This document shows positions 39,399-50,988 of a DNA stretch of 64,000 nt, one piece after another; position 1 is the stretch's first letter, and every line of letters starts with the position of its first letter. The stretch spans positions 2,356,001-2,420,000 of the forward strand of contig CM018604.1 of assembly GCA_009192285.1 (NCBI GenBank), in the 5' to 3' direction. A program made the position numbers and the translations under genes. This stretch comes from Morchella semilibera (Eukaryota > Ascomycota > Pezizomycetes > Pezizales > Morchellaceae). The notes beneath the pieces were generated by a model that worked only from the letters and a program-made list of their open reading frames with translations, was not told where the DNA came from and searched no databases.

Positions 39399-40793
39399 GG
39401 AACACTACCTGCCACCAATTACCGATAGAACAATGCATCTAATATACCCAAACGTCCCATGTGGAATTTCTACTGGTGGTCGGTACCAAAAATTGAAGGA
39501 GAAGAAAAAAACATGCCGGCATGCTTTGAGGTCTACCTTCTAGGCTGCTGGCCAAACCGCACACACCGCACATTCACATGTCATCCCTGCCTCTGGACCA
39601 GAATTATGCATGATCACGATCAGAGTATCTGTAAATACATGTATCCTTGGAAGATTCCACAGCCTCATTTCCCCTCCCGCTTGTGCCCGGGGACCACAAA
39701 CCAAACCCTCTTCGGTTTTTTTCCTTCTTTCCAACTAACCCCTGTACCATTTTAACTTACCATCTACTCTCTATTTCATTAATTCTTTGGTACGACTGGC
39801 ACTCATGTCCTGAGTTTTTCTTTGTACTTGTACTTGTATCGGTTTTTGGACCTTGTCTTTTCATGCCCGCACGTTTGATACGATCTACATTTCCTGAAAA
39901 AGTCTTCTTGATTATCTACTACTAATCGCCTTATACCTCCAATTTTCTTCTTTTAAGGACAGGCAATATACCTATTTATTTGTGTATTTTTTTCGTACAT
40001 TTATTTTGTCCATTTTAGCACACTACACCCCACTCTCACAAGTCTTAATTCAGGTCTAGATGAAACATAGCCTAACGTAAGCACCGTCCCTCCCATATCT
40101 AATAACAAACCATTAATTTTGAACGTATACAGCTCTCCATTGGCAATGTTTCCAGCCTAGCTTCACTCAGTTCACTATAACAGCTCACATCTGGAGTGAT
40201 GATCACGAACAATAGATGCTATCGTTTTTTACTGCTACGTATAAAATAGGTCAATTGCACACCAGATCCGATAGCTTGAGCCGATCATTCAATCAGGTTG
40301 AATTATTAGCAGTGGATGAAATTTTTGTCATCGGGAAGGCTGAGGATCTGATAAGGTAGGGATTTCTGCGCACCGGTGTGCGTATGGAGAGCAAAGAGCT
40401 AGCTTAGAGAGAGAGAACTACGTGTAGCTAGCGGGAAAGTACCCCACCAGAGGGACATCTCTCTCGATTGAGCATTCACCTACAAGGATTGAGCGTCAGT
40501 AAGGCGGATGGAAGTGCAGCCTGCTTAAATGAGATGCACAAATGATGTGCTGGTGTAAATATGCAACGTGTTCCTTTTGATTAATGTAGGGGCGGTCGCT
40601 TATGGAGGTTGGTAACGTTCAAAACTCACGATCCTCCACACTGCTGGACCAGGACCAGGGAGTTTTGCTTTCTTTTTTTTCTTTCTCTCGGGTATGGCGG
40701 TTATTGGCTGGGGTGGGGAACTAGCATCGTTTGGGCACGTTGTGTAACAGTGTACTTTATGATTTCAGCTTTAGCGAGGGCTTAGTCAAAAGT

Positions 40794-40895
40794 TAATAAA
40801 GACCTTATAAATGTTTTTCAAGCCTTTTTATGTATGATATAAGTATGGTTTAAGGAATATATAAGGTTCAAAAAAAATCTACAAGGTCTTTATTA
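40794..40895. mobile_element. short fold-back element, TAATAAAGACCTT ends
   Basis: TAATAAAGACCTTATAAATG at 40794 is mirrored at the right end, where the reverse complement reads TAATAAAGACCTTGTAGATT. Similar T-rich continuation follows on both arms. About 100 bp, no coding capacity. Probably a MITE or its remnant. Confidence 0.6.
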
Positions 40896-41030
40896 GAGCG
40901 TGTTGGCCACACTCAGATTTTCAAATTCTGAGTTCAAATTTTGAGCTCTTGGCGGGCTATCCACACCAAAAAGCAGTCGCCAAGAGCCAAATATTTAGAC
41001 TCAGAAGTTGTTGTCCAATACGCCCTATTA
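40891..41030. mobile_element. fold-back MITE flanked by TATTA
   Basis: The left arm (GAGCGTGTTGGCC ... TCTGAGTTCAAATTTTGAGC, then TCTTGGCG) pairs with the right arm. The right arm's reverse complement reads GGGCGTATTGGAC ... TCTGAGTCTAAATATTTGGC, then TCTTGGCG. TATTA occurs at both borders (40891-40895 and 41026-41030), a possible 5-bp target duplication. About 130 bp, non-coding, directly abutting the preceding fold-back element. Confidence 0.65.
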
Positions 41031-41702
41031 GACTAAGGCTGATAGGAATATCCGTTCCGGCGTTAAAGTACATGTATGTACCTTTGATTACTTTATGGAT
41101 GTTAATCAAAGCCACGCGGCAATTCGCCAAAAAAAAAAATCAGAGGACTGGGCGCACAACGCGGCACCGCAACAGCTCGCCTAAACCCCCTCTCGGAACG
41201 CTGAGGCAGAGCGTAACTGACGAAAGCATTTATTGGAGCCTCCTGCACTTGTGCCTCAGTCAGGCTTTAGCTCCAGTAGGGCAGTGCACGCTCACACATA
41301 CCTCAGTGTATATAATTCAGGCGACCGGCAGTTACCCGTATGGATTTAAAATGGTAGCGAGCGTACCTACATACCCTATGATTCGAGCATCTGTCCTAGA
41401 TAATCTACACGTTATGCACCCGGTACCTACATCTCTACATGTATATACCTACCAGGGCCTGTGTGGATTTACAGCGACTCAGTTTAATTCTAGGCGATCT
41501 CAGAGGCTACTAGAGTAAAGAAGTCAGTTTAGCGAACATCTCAGCTCAAACTTTGTTATATATGATATCTTAAACCTCAAAAAATAGGAATCTAGGACTA
41601 CCTTACAAACCCAAGTCTTAGTCTTAGACAATGATAGCAGTCATATAATTATAAATTTAGAGCCCATAAAGGCTGTTGCAGAAGACTTTAGTACATGTAC
41701 AT

Positions 41703-41827
41703 ACTCGTACTTTCCTGACGTTTGGAAAAATGACCGCTATTGCATGCCATACAAATACGCGCCAGGTCCAAAATTTAGTATGGTGTGCAATAGTGGTCCA
41801 TTTTCCAAACGTCAGGAAAGTACGAGT
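41703..41827. mobile_element. fold-back MITE, family A (best copy)
   Basis: ACTCGTACTTTCCTGACGTT at 41703 continues through GGAAAAATGACC to CTATTGCATGCCATAC. It is mirrored almost perfectly by the right half, ending in ACGAGT at 41827, so the whole 125-bp element folds into one long hairpin. Related sequence with the shared core CTATTGCATGCCATACAAAT occurs at 46207-46338 and, more degraded, near 49505-49692. Non-coding; a small non-autonomous DNA element. Confidence 0.75.
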
Positions 41828-42906
41828 ACTATGTAGTTGCCAAATGGGTCCCAATAAGCTGAGTGGTTACCAAGGAGACCTGGATCCATACATGTAGATA
41901 TACATACATCACATCGGCGATCTTTTTTGGCTAGAAGTATGTATTCTACTCTAGAGCACTATAGGTTCTAGGAGAGTGTACCGACTGAGTACGCATTTTA
42001 CGTACATAACGTCAAGCCCTTATCAATTCACTTCCCTTCGCTATCTTTTGTTGTTATTTCGACCACCACAAATTGTCAGGTCATTGATTGAGGTGATCTG
42101 TCCTATTCTCCTCAAGCAAGTGAATTGATTCGCGCCTGTGGCTTACTTACATGTAGGTGCACACTGAGCCTCAATGTCTAAGCATACTGTGCTATGTACT
42201 CTAGAACCTCCGAACACGTGCAATTAAGACCAGAGGAACCTTTTGGTTCCGGGTATGGTTATTTCCGAGTGAGTGTCCCCATATGATGCAGATACCTTAT
42301 GTACCTACGCTATGACACAAAAGAAAAAATGTGATACAACTTTGTTTGTCATTGACGGTGGTAACAGGTAGTGCGGGGAATGGGGCATGGAGTGAGGGAT
42401 AGAGACACCTAGGACTGACAACTTACCGTATATCGCAAAGAAAATAGTATGTAGAAGACAGTGTAGATACATACGTTGTGGAGATTTTGTCGTAGGTATT
42501 CCCGTGTCTGTGGTTGCATGTGCTGTTAATTAGCTAGCAGGTTATGACATCGAGCGATAGCCAAACCCAGAACCCATTAATGGCCCTGTTTAAAAGTTTA
42601 AAAGGGGTTTAATCTCAATTAGTTTGGTGAGATGTTTGACAAGCTTTGCTACATCTAGTTAGATCCTCGGCCCGTACCGATTCCTTACCCTGGCAGGGCC
42701 AAGCAGAGGGGTATGTGCATGTGGCTACATGTACCCACTCCCCAGAGAATTCGGAATACCGGGTACAGTTAAATTTACCAGGTCCCAGCTGGTGATATAA
42801 TGAGCTATGGATACCCACCATCTACCGTACCCGCGGCTAGTTCGTCCTATCTTTTGATAAACTCACTGTACCAAACGTTTTCGAGCAGTTTCCTTATATA
42901 TCAGTC

Positions 42907-44518
42907 ATGTCGGCAGCACCAGCATCAGACGTACCAGAAGAACTACAAGTAGATCCTTTGGTGAGTTAGAGGTTAAAGATTTTTTTTTTTTAAAAAATGG
43001 TAGTGAATGATGGCTAATGTTTAATTATCAGTGTGACGAGGATTCCGGATCCGATTATGGAACTGGGTCGTGAGTGCATAAAACTCCCTGTGACCGCTTT
43101 TGCACTTGCTGACTTACCTGTATAGGAGTGAATATTCCACAGATTCATTGACTTCTTCTATCTATGAGTATGATAACCCCTATAATAATGGCGAAAGATA
43201 CGTACGGCCGAGAGAGTTACTATCGAGCCCGTTTTTTTTTTTTTCTTTCGGTTCTCTTATTGGCGATTTGAGATGGAGATTTTAATTCGATGTCTGCCTC
43301 GACCTCAGCTTTACTAACCGCTGTTACCTAGATACCGCTTCGAAAACGGCCGTAGATACCACGCCTATAAAGAAGGCAAATACGCCTTCCCTAACGATGA
43401 AACCGAGCAAGAAAGGTGTATATATTTCCCTCCCATTTTCGCGGCGCTATAGTCCTAGCTAGTGTCTCGCGCTAACGTGTGTTGGTAATATATAGATTGG
43501 ATATTTTACACCATATTTATCTCTTGCTGTATAAGGACAAACTTCACCTAGCACCAGTTGAGGACCCCCAGAGAATTTTAGACGTTGGTACTGGGACAGG
43601 TATCTGGGCAATTGATGTTGCTGAGTAAGTAGACAGTCTACTAGGGTAGTTGTGGGTTCTTTAACTTTTGGGAAATGAATAGGAAATATCCGGGCGCCGA
43701 GGTCATTGGAACAGATCTGAGTCCCATTCAGCCAAGTTGGTATGTTATATCCCCCAGTCCAATATGTTCAATCTTGTTAACCGGATAATAGGGTCCCTCC
43801 AAATGTTCAATTCCAGATCGACGATGCGGAATCAGACTGGACATTTGCAAGGAACTCCTTCGACCTGGTTCATATACGCCACTTAAACGGGGCAATCAAA
43901 GACTGGGGCAAGCTTATTAAAGAGGCTTATCGGTTCATTCCCATAGATTCCAACATTTAGTGGCGGTGGCTTATTGATATTCGCAGTTGTACCAAACCCG
44001 GCGGCTGGATCGAGCTCGCAGAATACGAATTCTTCCTCCACAGTGACGACAACTCCCTTCCTAGGAATAGCTCAATATACAAATACTATGACCTCTGTAA
44101 TCAGGCTGCTACAAAGCTTGGACGTGAGTTCATAATTGCCGCCAATCTCATGCCATTTCTTCAGGAAGCTGGATTTGAATCTTCCCACCACCAAATCATG
44201 AAGATCCCATTCGGGACATGGCCCGCGGATAAGTCGCAGAAAGAGATGGGTGCATACCTATACATGACAGCCGAGGAAGGTTTTGCAGCCTTTGGTATGG
44301 CGTTATTGACGAGGGTATTGGAGATGTCAGTAGATGATGTCAATACGTTGATTGCGCAGGCAAAGATAGATGCGAAGAGTAGGAAGATTCATTCTTACTC
44401 TAGACAGTGAGTAACATTTATTCTCCGTGAGGTAGCTCAAAGGTCTGACTAACATTTGATCAGGCATATCTATTACGCACAAAAACCTATTTGCAGCGAC
44501 GATGAGGAGAATGAGTGA
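42907..44518 (+). CDS. LaeA-like SAM-dependent methyltransferase (339 aa)
   Basis: Class I SAM methyltransferase of the fungal LaeA-like group; substrate unknown. Members act near secondary-metabolism or developmental regulation, often in the nucleus. Nine exons: 42907-42960, 43032-43069, 43126-43167, 43332-43415, 43496-43624, 43683-43739, 43792-43932, 43987-44406 and 44464-44518. Each junction keeps one frame of 340 codons. The acidic/Ser-rich N-terminus is followed by SIYEYRFENGRRYHAYKEGK, a signature of this family reconstituted across intron 3. The SAM-binding motif I is ILDVGTGTGIWAID at 100-113. VIGTDLSPIQPSWVPPN follows at 123-139, then DLVHIRHLNGAIKDW and RCTKPGGWIELAEYEF. The length is typical. 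The donor at 43933 (GTTCAT) is unusual but the resulting RCTKPGGW fits the family. No biosynthetic genes adjoin it. Confidence 0.92.
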
Positions 44519-46697
44519 TCAACCTTCTTTTTTTATATCCTACTCAAATGTTTTTTTTAAGGGGAAAAGCATATTGGTTTAGGTAAATTTCAATCAGTTT
44601 ATGATTGAGTATGTAGTATATATGTATTGTTTTGAGTTATCTGCGCGTACAATAATCAATGTGCAGTGTTTATTGTTTAGCAGACAACGGTTTTTTCTTG
44701 TTTAATTCATTAATTGCATGTAGCCCCTGGCTATGGCAATTGATAGGCAAAGGTAATAGTTACGTAAATAACAATTCGACCCCTTATCAGCTAGCCCACA
44801 TGTGCACAAATATTACCAGAACTATTATTTCAAAGAGCGCTTCGCCCACCGGCTCCATCATGTATATATAAGTGTGCACCGCTTAGCGGAAGTGGTTCTG
44901 CCCGTGAATACTACATAGACACAGTGCATATGTAGTAGCCACTACTTTCCAAAAAGACGGATCATAATAATTAAACAACCACAAGAACCTAACCTCAAGA
45001 GAAGGGGGGTGTAGGGTCGGAGGTTATTGTATGAGTACATACATGTACTTATGTGGTCAAAAATCATCGAATGCAACACAGAGTAAGTTTTAATCCGCCA
45101 CCAAAAGCAATCAATATAAGGTCTTCTTTAATAAAATTCATAGTAGGGGGATTGGCCTCTGAGCTTGCCCTGCAAAATTCCAATATTTACAAGAGCTGTG
45201 GGAGTATAATCCTGAAAATCTCACAAATTGTTCTCACCCTGAGAAATGTGACTCTCTTGGTAATTGCCGAATATGTTTGAAATTTATGACGTAGGCTATT
45301 TATATTATAAGTATATCTACCTATTTCTAGTATCTCAGCTATTTAGATGCGTTATCGAATCTTGTGGTAAATTTTGGTGCCCGTCCGATAATTTGTGCCA
45401 CCGCGTATTAGATATACATGCAACTATTAATTTATTATACAACTGTCCCTTGCGGGATAACAGTCCTCATCCTGTTAGATACATGCAAAGGCGAGGTTAA
45501 ACTAACACTTCATTAGTTTGTATGTAACGTTTAGCATCCAAGTAAGACATAAAAATACCAGATTTGAAATTTTGTGAAGATCTATATGAGATTGATAGAG
45601 TACTGGCACAGTGAGTGATATTTCATGCTTAAGGCACGTGAGCGGACCCACACGACAAGTTCCACAAGCTTATACAGCCAAGGGATATATTGAGTCCTTC
45701 AAGAATTACTTGTTCAAATATACGAATATATTCGTACTCTCATATGGAGTTGCTCTATAGCTACTCGGCTAGATCAAGGGATTAATCAAACGGATACAGT
45801 GATGCTATTTATTTAGTGCCCTACCCGCCAATATAACCCCCTTCCCCTCCCTCCTGAGAGGGAATTGTTGGTTAAGTACTTATCTAGGGGTTCATGATTT
45901 CGGTGAATTCTGGTGTTTAGAGAGGTTATAATATATGCGGAAGCTTATAGTATGATCTCTAGATCATGGACTCATGGTCTATCTTTTTTTTTTTCTTTCC
46001 ATTTTCTGGTGAGGGCGCGAGTCAAGTACTACGCGTAGGATGGGGCGGGGTCCTCTTTTTTGTTTCGAACTATTTTTCCGCTCTCACTCTCTCAGACTGT
46101 AAGACTTGATGATGCCACCTGACCGACGATAGGCGGTCTGCCTGTGGCTAGAATACCCACATGTTATACAAAGCTGTGTCTGACTAATGCTGGGTCTTTC
46201 TTCACTACTCGTCAGTGCGTGACGTTTCTGGACCCGACCACTATTGCATGCCATACAAATAGGTAGCCTTGACGGGGGTTTTTCCTGTGTATGCAATATA
46301 ATAGCAGTTGAGTCCGGAAACGCTATGAAATTACGAGTACATGTAGTTACTAATATATCTCTCGCCTATGTAGTAGCTTGTCTACATGAACTTGCGTGAT
46401 CCTCCTTCCTTGTTTTGTGCTAACTACATGCGCTGTGCGCTGGTCGTGGACGTGTTGGAATTGCAAGGAGCCACTAGTCCTGTTGTTTGACAATCATGTC
46501 ACTCTGCGTGCCATTTTTTTTTTTTTTTTTTTTTTTAGAAAATTCCATGTACATAGGTATATTGTTGATTACAGGTGGCAAGTGGTGATATCGTCGAGGC
46601 CGTAAACTAAAATTACAGTACATTACAAGCCATTCAAGTGGCATTGGAAAGAATTGATGTTTTTAGTAGCCCTGAGCTCGAGTAGGTTCACAGTGCA
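44519..46697. other. AT-rich intergenic DNA with a family A fold-back copy
   Basis: Contains the methyltransferase 3' region, the fold-back element at 46207-46338, a T run at 46515-46535 and TACATGTA palindromes. Open frames are short and unremarkable. Confidence 0.5.
46207..46338. mobile_element. fold-back MITE, family A (diverged copy)
   Basis: ACTCGTCAGTGCGTGACGTT at 46207 continues as TCTGGACCCGACCACTATTGC and ATGCCATACAAAT, closely matching the core of the 41.7-kb copy. The right half ends in TTACGAGT at 46338. It mirrors the left imperfectly, so this copy is older or more decayed. Non-coding. Confidence 0.65.
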
Positions 46698-47721
46698 CTA
46701 GGGAGTTCTGAAGAAGACCCGGCCCATCTTAACTCCTCCTCTTTTTGGTTCTGATGTCTTTCTCTTCTGTGCCGGCTTAGATTCGGAAGGCTCTTCAGCA
46801 TCCTTATTTGGGTTTTCACCCGCCTTCCTCTTACGTACTACCTTTGGCCTTGCAACCGGAGCAGTCGGGGCAGACGGAGCCGTTACACTCTGCTCTTTCT
46901 CCAACCCCAATGCTGCATCCAGCGCATCCAATCCACTCTGGGTTTGGGTGTTGGGAATGCTGCGGAACTCGGCACCCTCCTTTCCCAGAACAAATCCCAC
47001 CTTCTCGACATCACCTGCAGTGACACCTTCTCCAAGCCTTTCCACAAGTGCTTTGACTCCGTCGACGTAAGCCCTATATTCCTTTGCGTCGTATTTGATC
47101 TTTTTTCCCCAACCATCGCGGCTTGTAGAATATGTAATCCAACGATACGCCTCATCTGAGAACACTGGTACCGTATCTGGAGCCACAACAGCCAAAATGT
47201 AAGAGGCTGTAGCAGGCCCGACGCCTTTGAGAGGATCAGTAAGCTCCTTTAATGTGGCGAGAATGAGCGAGGTTGTAGGCGGGGACGGTACAGCGAGGAG
47301 ATGACCGAATGCTGTAGTGGTCACAGTGGTCACAGTTGAGGAATCATTAGTAGCAATGAGTTTTGGGAGGGCCTGTCGACGTTTCCCACGTGCCCTATTG
47401 AGTTTTGTTTTTTCCCCTCTTTAGTTTTTGTAGAGCTAGTAAAGTAGGTAAGAAGTTGGAGACAAACATTTTACAACCAAGTAACTTTTGGAGTTCCTCT
47501 TTTACTATACACGGCCTATTTCTTGCCTTGACAGCAACAGGAAGCGTATCGAGCCGCCAGACATCAAGTTCCTCAGAACTCAGCTCTGAAGACTCGTCTG
47601 GCTTGATTAATTTTGGTGCAGTATTCGTCTTTGAGAGAGCGCTCATGGTAGCGGGGTACCGAGAAAGAATTTCAGTGAATTCATCAAGGGTGATGTGAGT
47701 AGGAGCAGGAGTGGTCGTCAT
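46698..47721 (-). CDS. helix-hairpin-helix protein with basic C-terminus (316 aa)
   Basis: Conserved-type fungal protein of unknown function, probably DNA-associated. Exons are 47721-47468 and 47394-46698, joined over a 73-nt intron (GTTTGT donor, ATAG acceptor). Splicing yields the continuous stretch GCKMARGKRRQALPKLIATN. The N-terminal half begins MTTTPAPTHITLDEFTEILS. A helix-hairpin-helix-like motif LKGVGPATASYILAVVAP lies at about 140-157, then VPVFSDEAYRWITYS. The HhH motif resembles that of DNA glycosylases, but I see no catalytic Lys/Asp module, so enzymatic activity is doubtful. The last 50 residues are Lys/Arg-rich (RKRKAGENPNK, KPAQKRKTSEPKRGG) and could act as nuclear localisation signals. 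No functional link to neighbours is visible. Confidence 0.85.
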
Positions 47722-50700
47722 AGTTTTGTGTGTGTATTCAGTCAGTATGTAGTGTACGTGAGTTGCTCGAGTGAGGTTGGGGAGACGCGTTAATAGAAAA
47801 AGTGACGTAGGCTTGGCGGTGTGCTGTGAGCACAAGGGGTGAAGGGAAATAAAATATATATATATATACACACCCCTGGTGATTAATTGATATTGGCACC
47901 AGTCTAGATCTACTACGATTAGTACATGTAGTAGGCAAAAGTCTACTATACTTATATACCCACATAGACTGACTGCCAACATACCTACATGTATGTGTAT
48001 TTGTCACGCAACTGTATATACCTACATGTACAGGGTTACAGCCATTCAGTTATACCAACATACAACGCACATGTATCTACCCCCCCCTAGCAATTTGCAA
48101 CACATGTAACTACCCTAATATATTCTGAGATATAATTACCGGCATTGGTACAAGTCACTTTCCATACCAAAGCTGGCGACGTGACTACTATTGCGATCTT
48201 GTCACGCAACCATAATTGGGAATTAAAATGCGTAACACCACCCTGTGATCCGTTCCGAATATATATGATAGGTTTTTTTCTTTTTTCTTTTTTTCTTTTT
48301 TTCTTTTTCTTTTTTTCTTTTTCTTTTTTTCTTTTTTTTTTAGATCAACCACCAATATTCATTGGGTATTTGTTTATGGCGGATGTGATCATGAGTGAGG
48401 GCATGCGCAGGAGCCTAAGGCGGAGTAATGAGTTTGCGGGTTTGAGGTCGCGCTAGTGTTCGGATGCAACTGAAACCTGTAATCGGCTGGAAGACAGACT
48501 TTTATTCCCCTGCTTTACACTTCAATTTAGGTATTTTCGATTCGAGCCTAGGAGAGGGCGAGTTGTTGAGATTTATCTTGGTATTAGTTTTGTCCATAAT
48601 CTTCTATCTTTATGGGTGGAAATTTCAGGTAGGTGGTTAGGTGTGACAGTGCAGCGACCTGGCAGAGTTATTAATACGTATATCGTATATAAAACGGCTT
48701 CATAGCCGATAACGTTTTTGAGGCGAGGCAGTACTCCACGCTCGCCTTATATAAGTAATTGTGCCTTTAGAATTTCACTGAGGTACATCATTTAACAAAC
48801 CCTTTCCCCTCTATACCCAGTCGTTAATTAAAAGTCGGGATAAGCGTTTGGTTGCAACGATATCCGACGACCTAGTTAACGCGCGAGTAATTCATTATAA
48901 AAAATACACGTGTAGCTATAGGCTTTGGGAAAAAACAAAAACCAAGGCAGCGTCACGTCGTAGGCCTATGTGGCATACATGTACTACATGTATTGTAGGT
49001 AAGCCTGCCATAACCAAGTGCAAAAAAAAAAAAAATGAGCTCCACTGTGATGGAGCTCAGGGAACAAAACTACCGATTGCTGCGAAATGTGAGGATTCGT
49101 AAGGGGCCAAAACCACATTATTCAAAGAAATTTGGTGGTCCAAATACCATGTTTTATGACTCATTATTCTACCATACAAGTCCGCAAGTTCGAGCGAAGC
49201 CTAAATGTTTGGAACAAGCTTAAGTTGGTATATACTCGCAACAGGTAACAAGTACCCGAAAATGTAGCTGCACCGCGTTGGTGTATTTCTCTCTTTTAAC
49301 CTAATAGGAATTGCATCTCAAGACTTGCATATTCGGGTATCTCTTGCCTACAGCGAGTAAAATACCTTGTATGTGGCCATCGATCTTTGGCTCGATCCAA
49401 CGGGCAGGCTGTCAAAAGGAACGCCTCTTCCGTTTATCGTTAATGAGACGATTGTGGAGTATAACTATGAGTGCATTGTCGGACTCATGTGATTGGACAT
49501 CCAGCCGTAAGAATGCGTTGTTGTTTCTGGACCGATAATGCAATCGAATTCAAATACAGTTATAGTTCCCATCACAACCATATAACTACATGTAGCTGTC
49601 TGCAGTAAGTAATTACTCTTCGTTTCATAATGTTGACTGGGCTCGGTCCGCATACCACGCGCGCAGTCCTGAAATGTTATGAAGTTACCAGTGTATATAC
49701 TTTACATGATCTTTCATAAATGTATACACGACGAGCCATGGCTTCTCACTCGGTTCGCCGAAAACGAAACAAGACATGCAGCCAGTACGCGAGGAAACGT
49801 CATATTACATGCCTATATGGATTAACCGGCGATTTGCTTATGAGACTGAGAACGAGGCTCTTAAGCCTGAATAGAAATTTTTGTTTTTTTGGTGTGTAAG
49901 TACGCTCAGCTTGTTAAATGCGCGTGCAGCACTGAGTGTGTTGTTTTGATTTATGACCTGTAAGGTGGCCAACGCTCGATGAGCGTATCAGAGGGGCAGG
50001 TAAGAAGAAACACTTGACCATTGTCTTTAATCAGAAGTTGGAGCATGATCTATAGATCGCCGAGCAACTTGACCTGCTCTAACCAGGCCTAGGTTGAATT
50101 CAAAGCTTGAGGTTTATTTGTTTATTATGCGATACTCATGTATGTTATGCGTTGACATGAAAGTGAGGCTCTTAGCCTAGGCCCCGATCGATTCAGTTGG
50201 GTGGGCGATAATGACAGTTGTGTGTTAGCCGATAGTTACTGTGGAAGCAAGCCTTTGATTATCCGCTGTTTAATTCTGATTCATGAAGAAGGAGAAGAAG
50301 CAGAAGAAGAAGAAGGAACGGCTTGAGAATAGGAGGGAGCAACTATATACTACAGGAGGCTTTTTTTTTTTTTTTTTGTATGTACTACACTATAGCTATG
50401 TATGTAAACCCTATCGGATGATCATGAGATACAACCTACTAGAAGTAGGGTTTCTCTAGCTAGACCCATGTATATGTACCTTACTTTCTCTCCTCTTGAT
50501 CTTCTCCTCTCATCCTCCTCCCCCCCCTCCCTCCTCACCGGCTCTTTCACCCCCAGTCGTGCTTTCTACCCTCCCCGCTTCATAGGAAGACGCGTGAAAT
50601 TGTATTCTTAGGGGGAAAAATATATATATATATTCTCACGTGCACATCGCACGTACAGACCTGCATTTGTTGTATATTAGGTTAATAACGTCCTCTGTGG

Positions 50701-50988
50701 GTAATACTGCTCTATAGCTGTACATGTAGTAAGGTTTTCGCAGAGTACTCATGAGCATGTAGAAGAGGACTTCCCCGGTAAGGGCACCAGTTAGATCGTT
50801 CTCCCAGTAATCAAAAAGGGAAAAAAAAAAATAAAAAAATAAAAAAAATAATAATATTGCTGAGGGGTTACACGTATACTGATCATTAGAGTGTACTCGC
50901 CGCTATACTCAAGAGTGCTGCCCCCCACCCCTCTCCCTCCCCATCATGATGCTGACCGTTTTCTTAAGAAGTTCCTAGATTTACCATA
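47722..50988. other. intergenic DNA, no supported gene
   Basis: Holds an (AT)n stretch near 47850-47870, a CTTTTT-type T/C-rich block at 48270-48342, TACATGTA palindromes, a probable relic of fold-back family A (49505-49692), a T run at 50361-50377, an A/T-rich block at 50820-50855 and a C-rich leader before 50989. A 62-codon frame at 49035 (MSSTVMELREQNYRLL...) is too short and isolated to call. Confidence 0.5.
49505..49692. mobile_element. probable relic of fold-back MITE family A
   Basis: GTTTCTGGACCGATAATGCA near 49522 matches the left arm of the 46.2-kb copy. The right end (GTCCTGAAATGTTATGAAGT followed by TACCAGT) matches its right arm. The middle differs and is longer, so this is a decayed or rearranged copy. 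Confidence 0.4.

Larger units (their letters stand above)
39399..42906. other. intergenic DNA with three fold-back elements
   Basis: A T/C-rich 3' region (39400-39960) is followed by AT-rich DNA. Fold-back elements lie at 40794-40895, 40891-41030 and 41703-41827 (listed separately). The 189-codon frame at 40949-41518 overlaps one of them and is rejected. No gene recognised. Confidence 0.55.

Noticed and set aside
40949-41518. 189-codon open frame on the plus strand
   Set aside because: It begins inside a fold-back element and reads through repeats. Low-complexity Lys run and no domain.
48145-48456. 103-codon plus-strand frame
   Set aside because: A third of it is poly-Phe/Ser from a CTTTTT repeat block.
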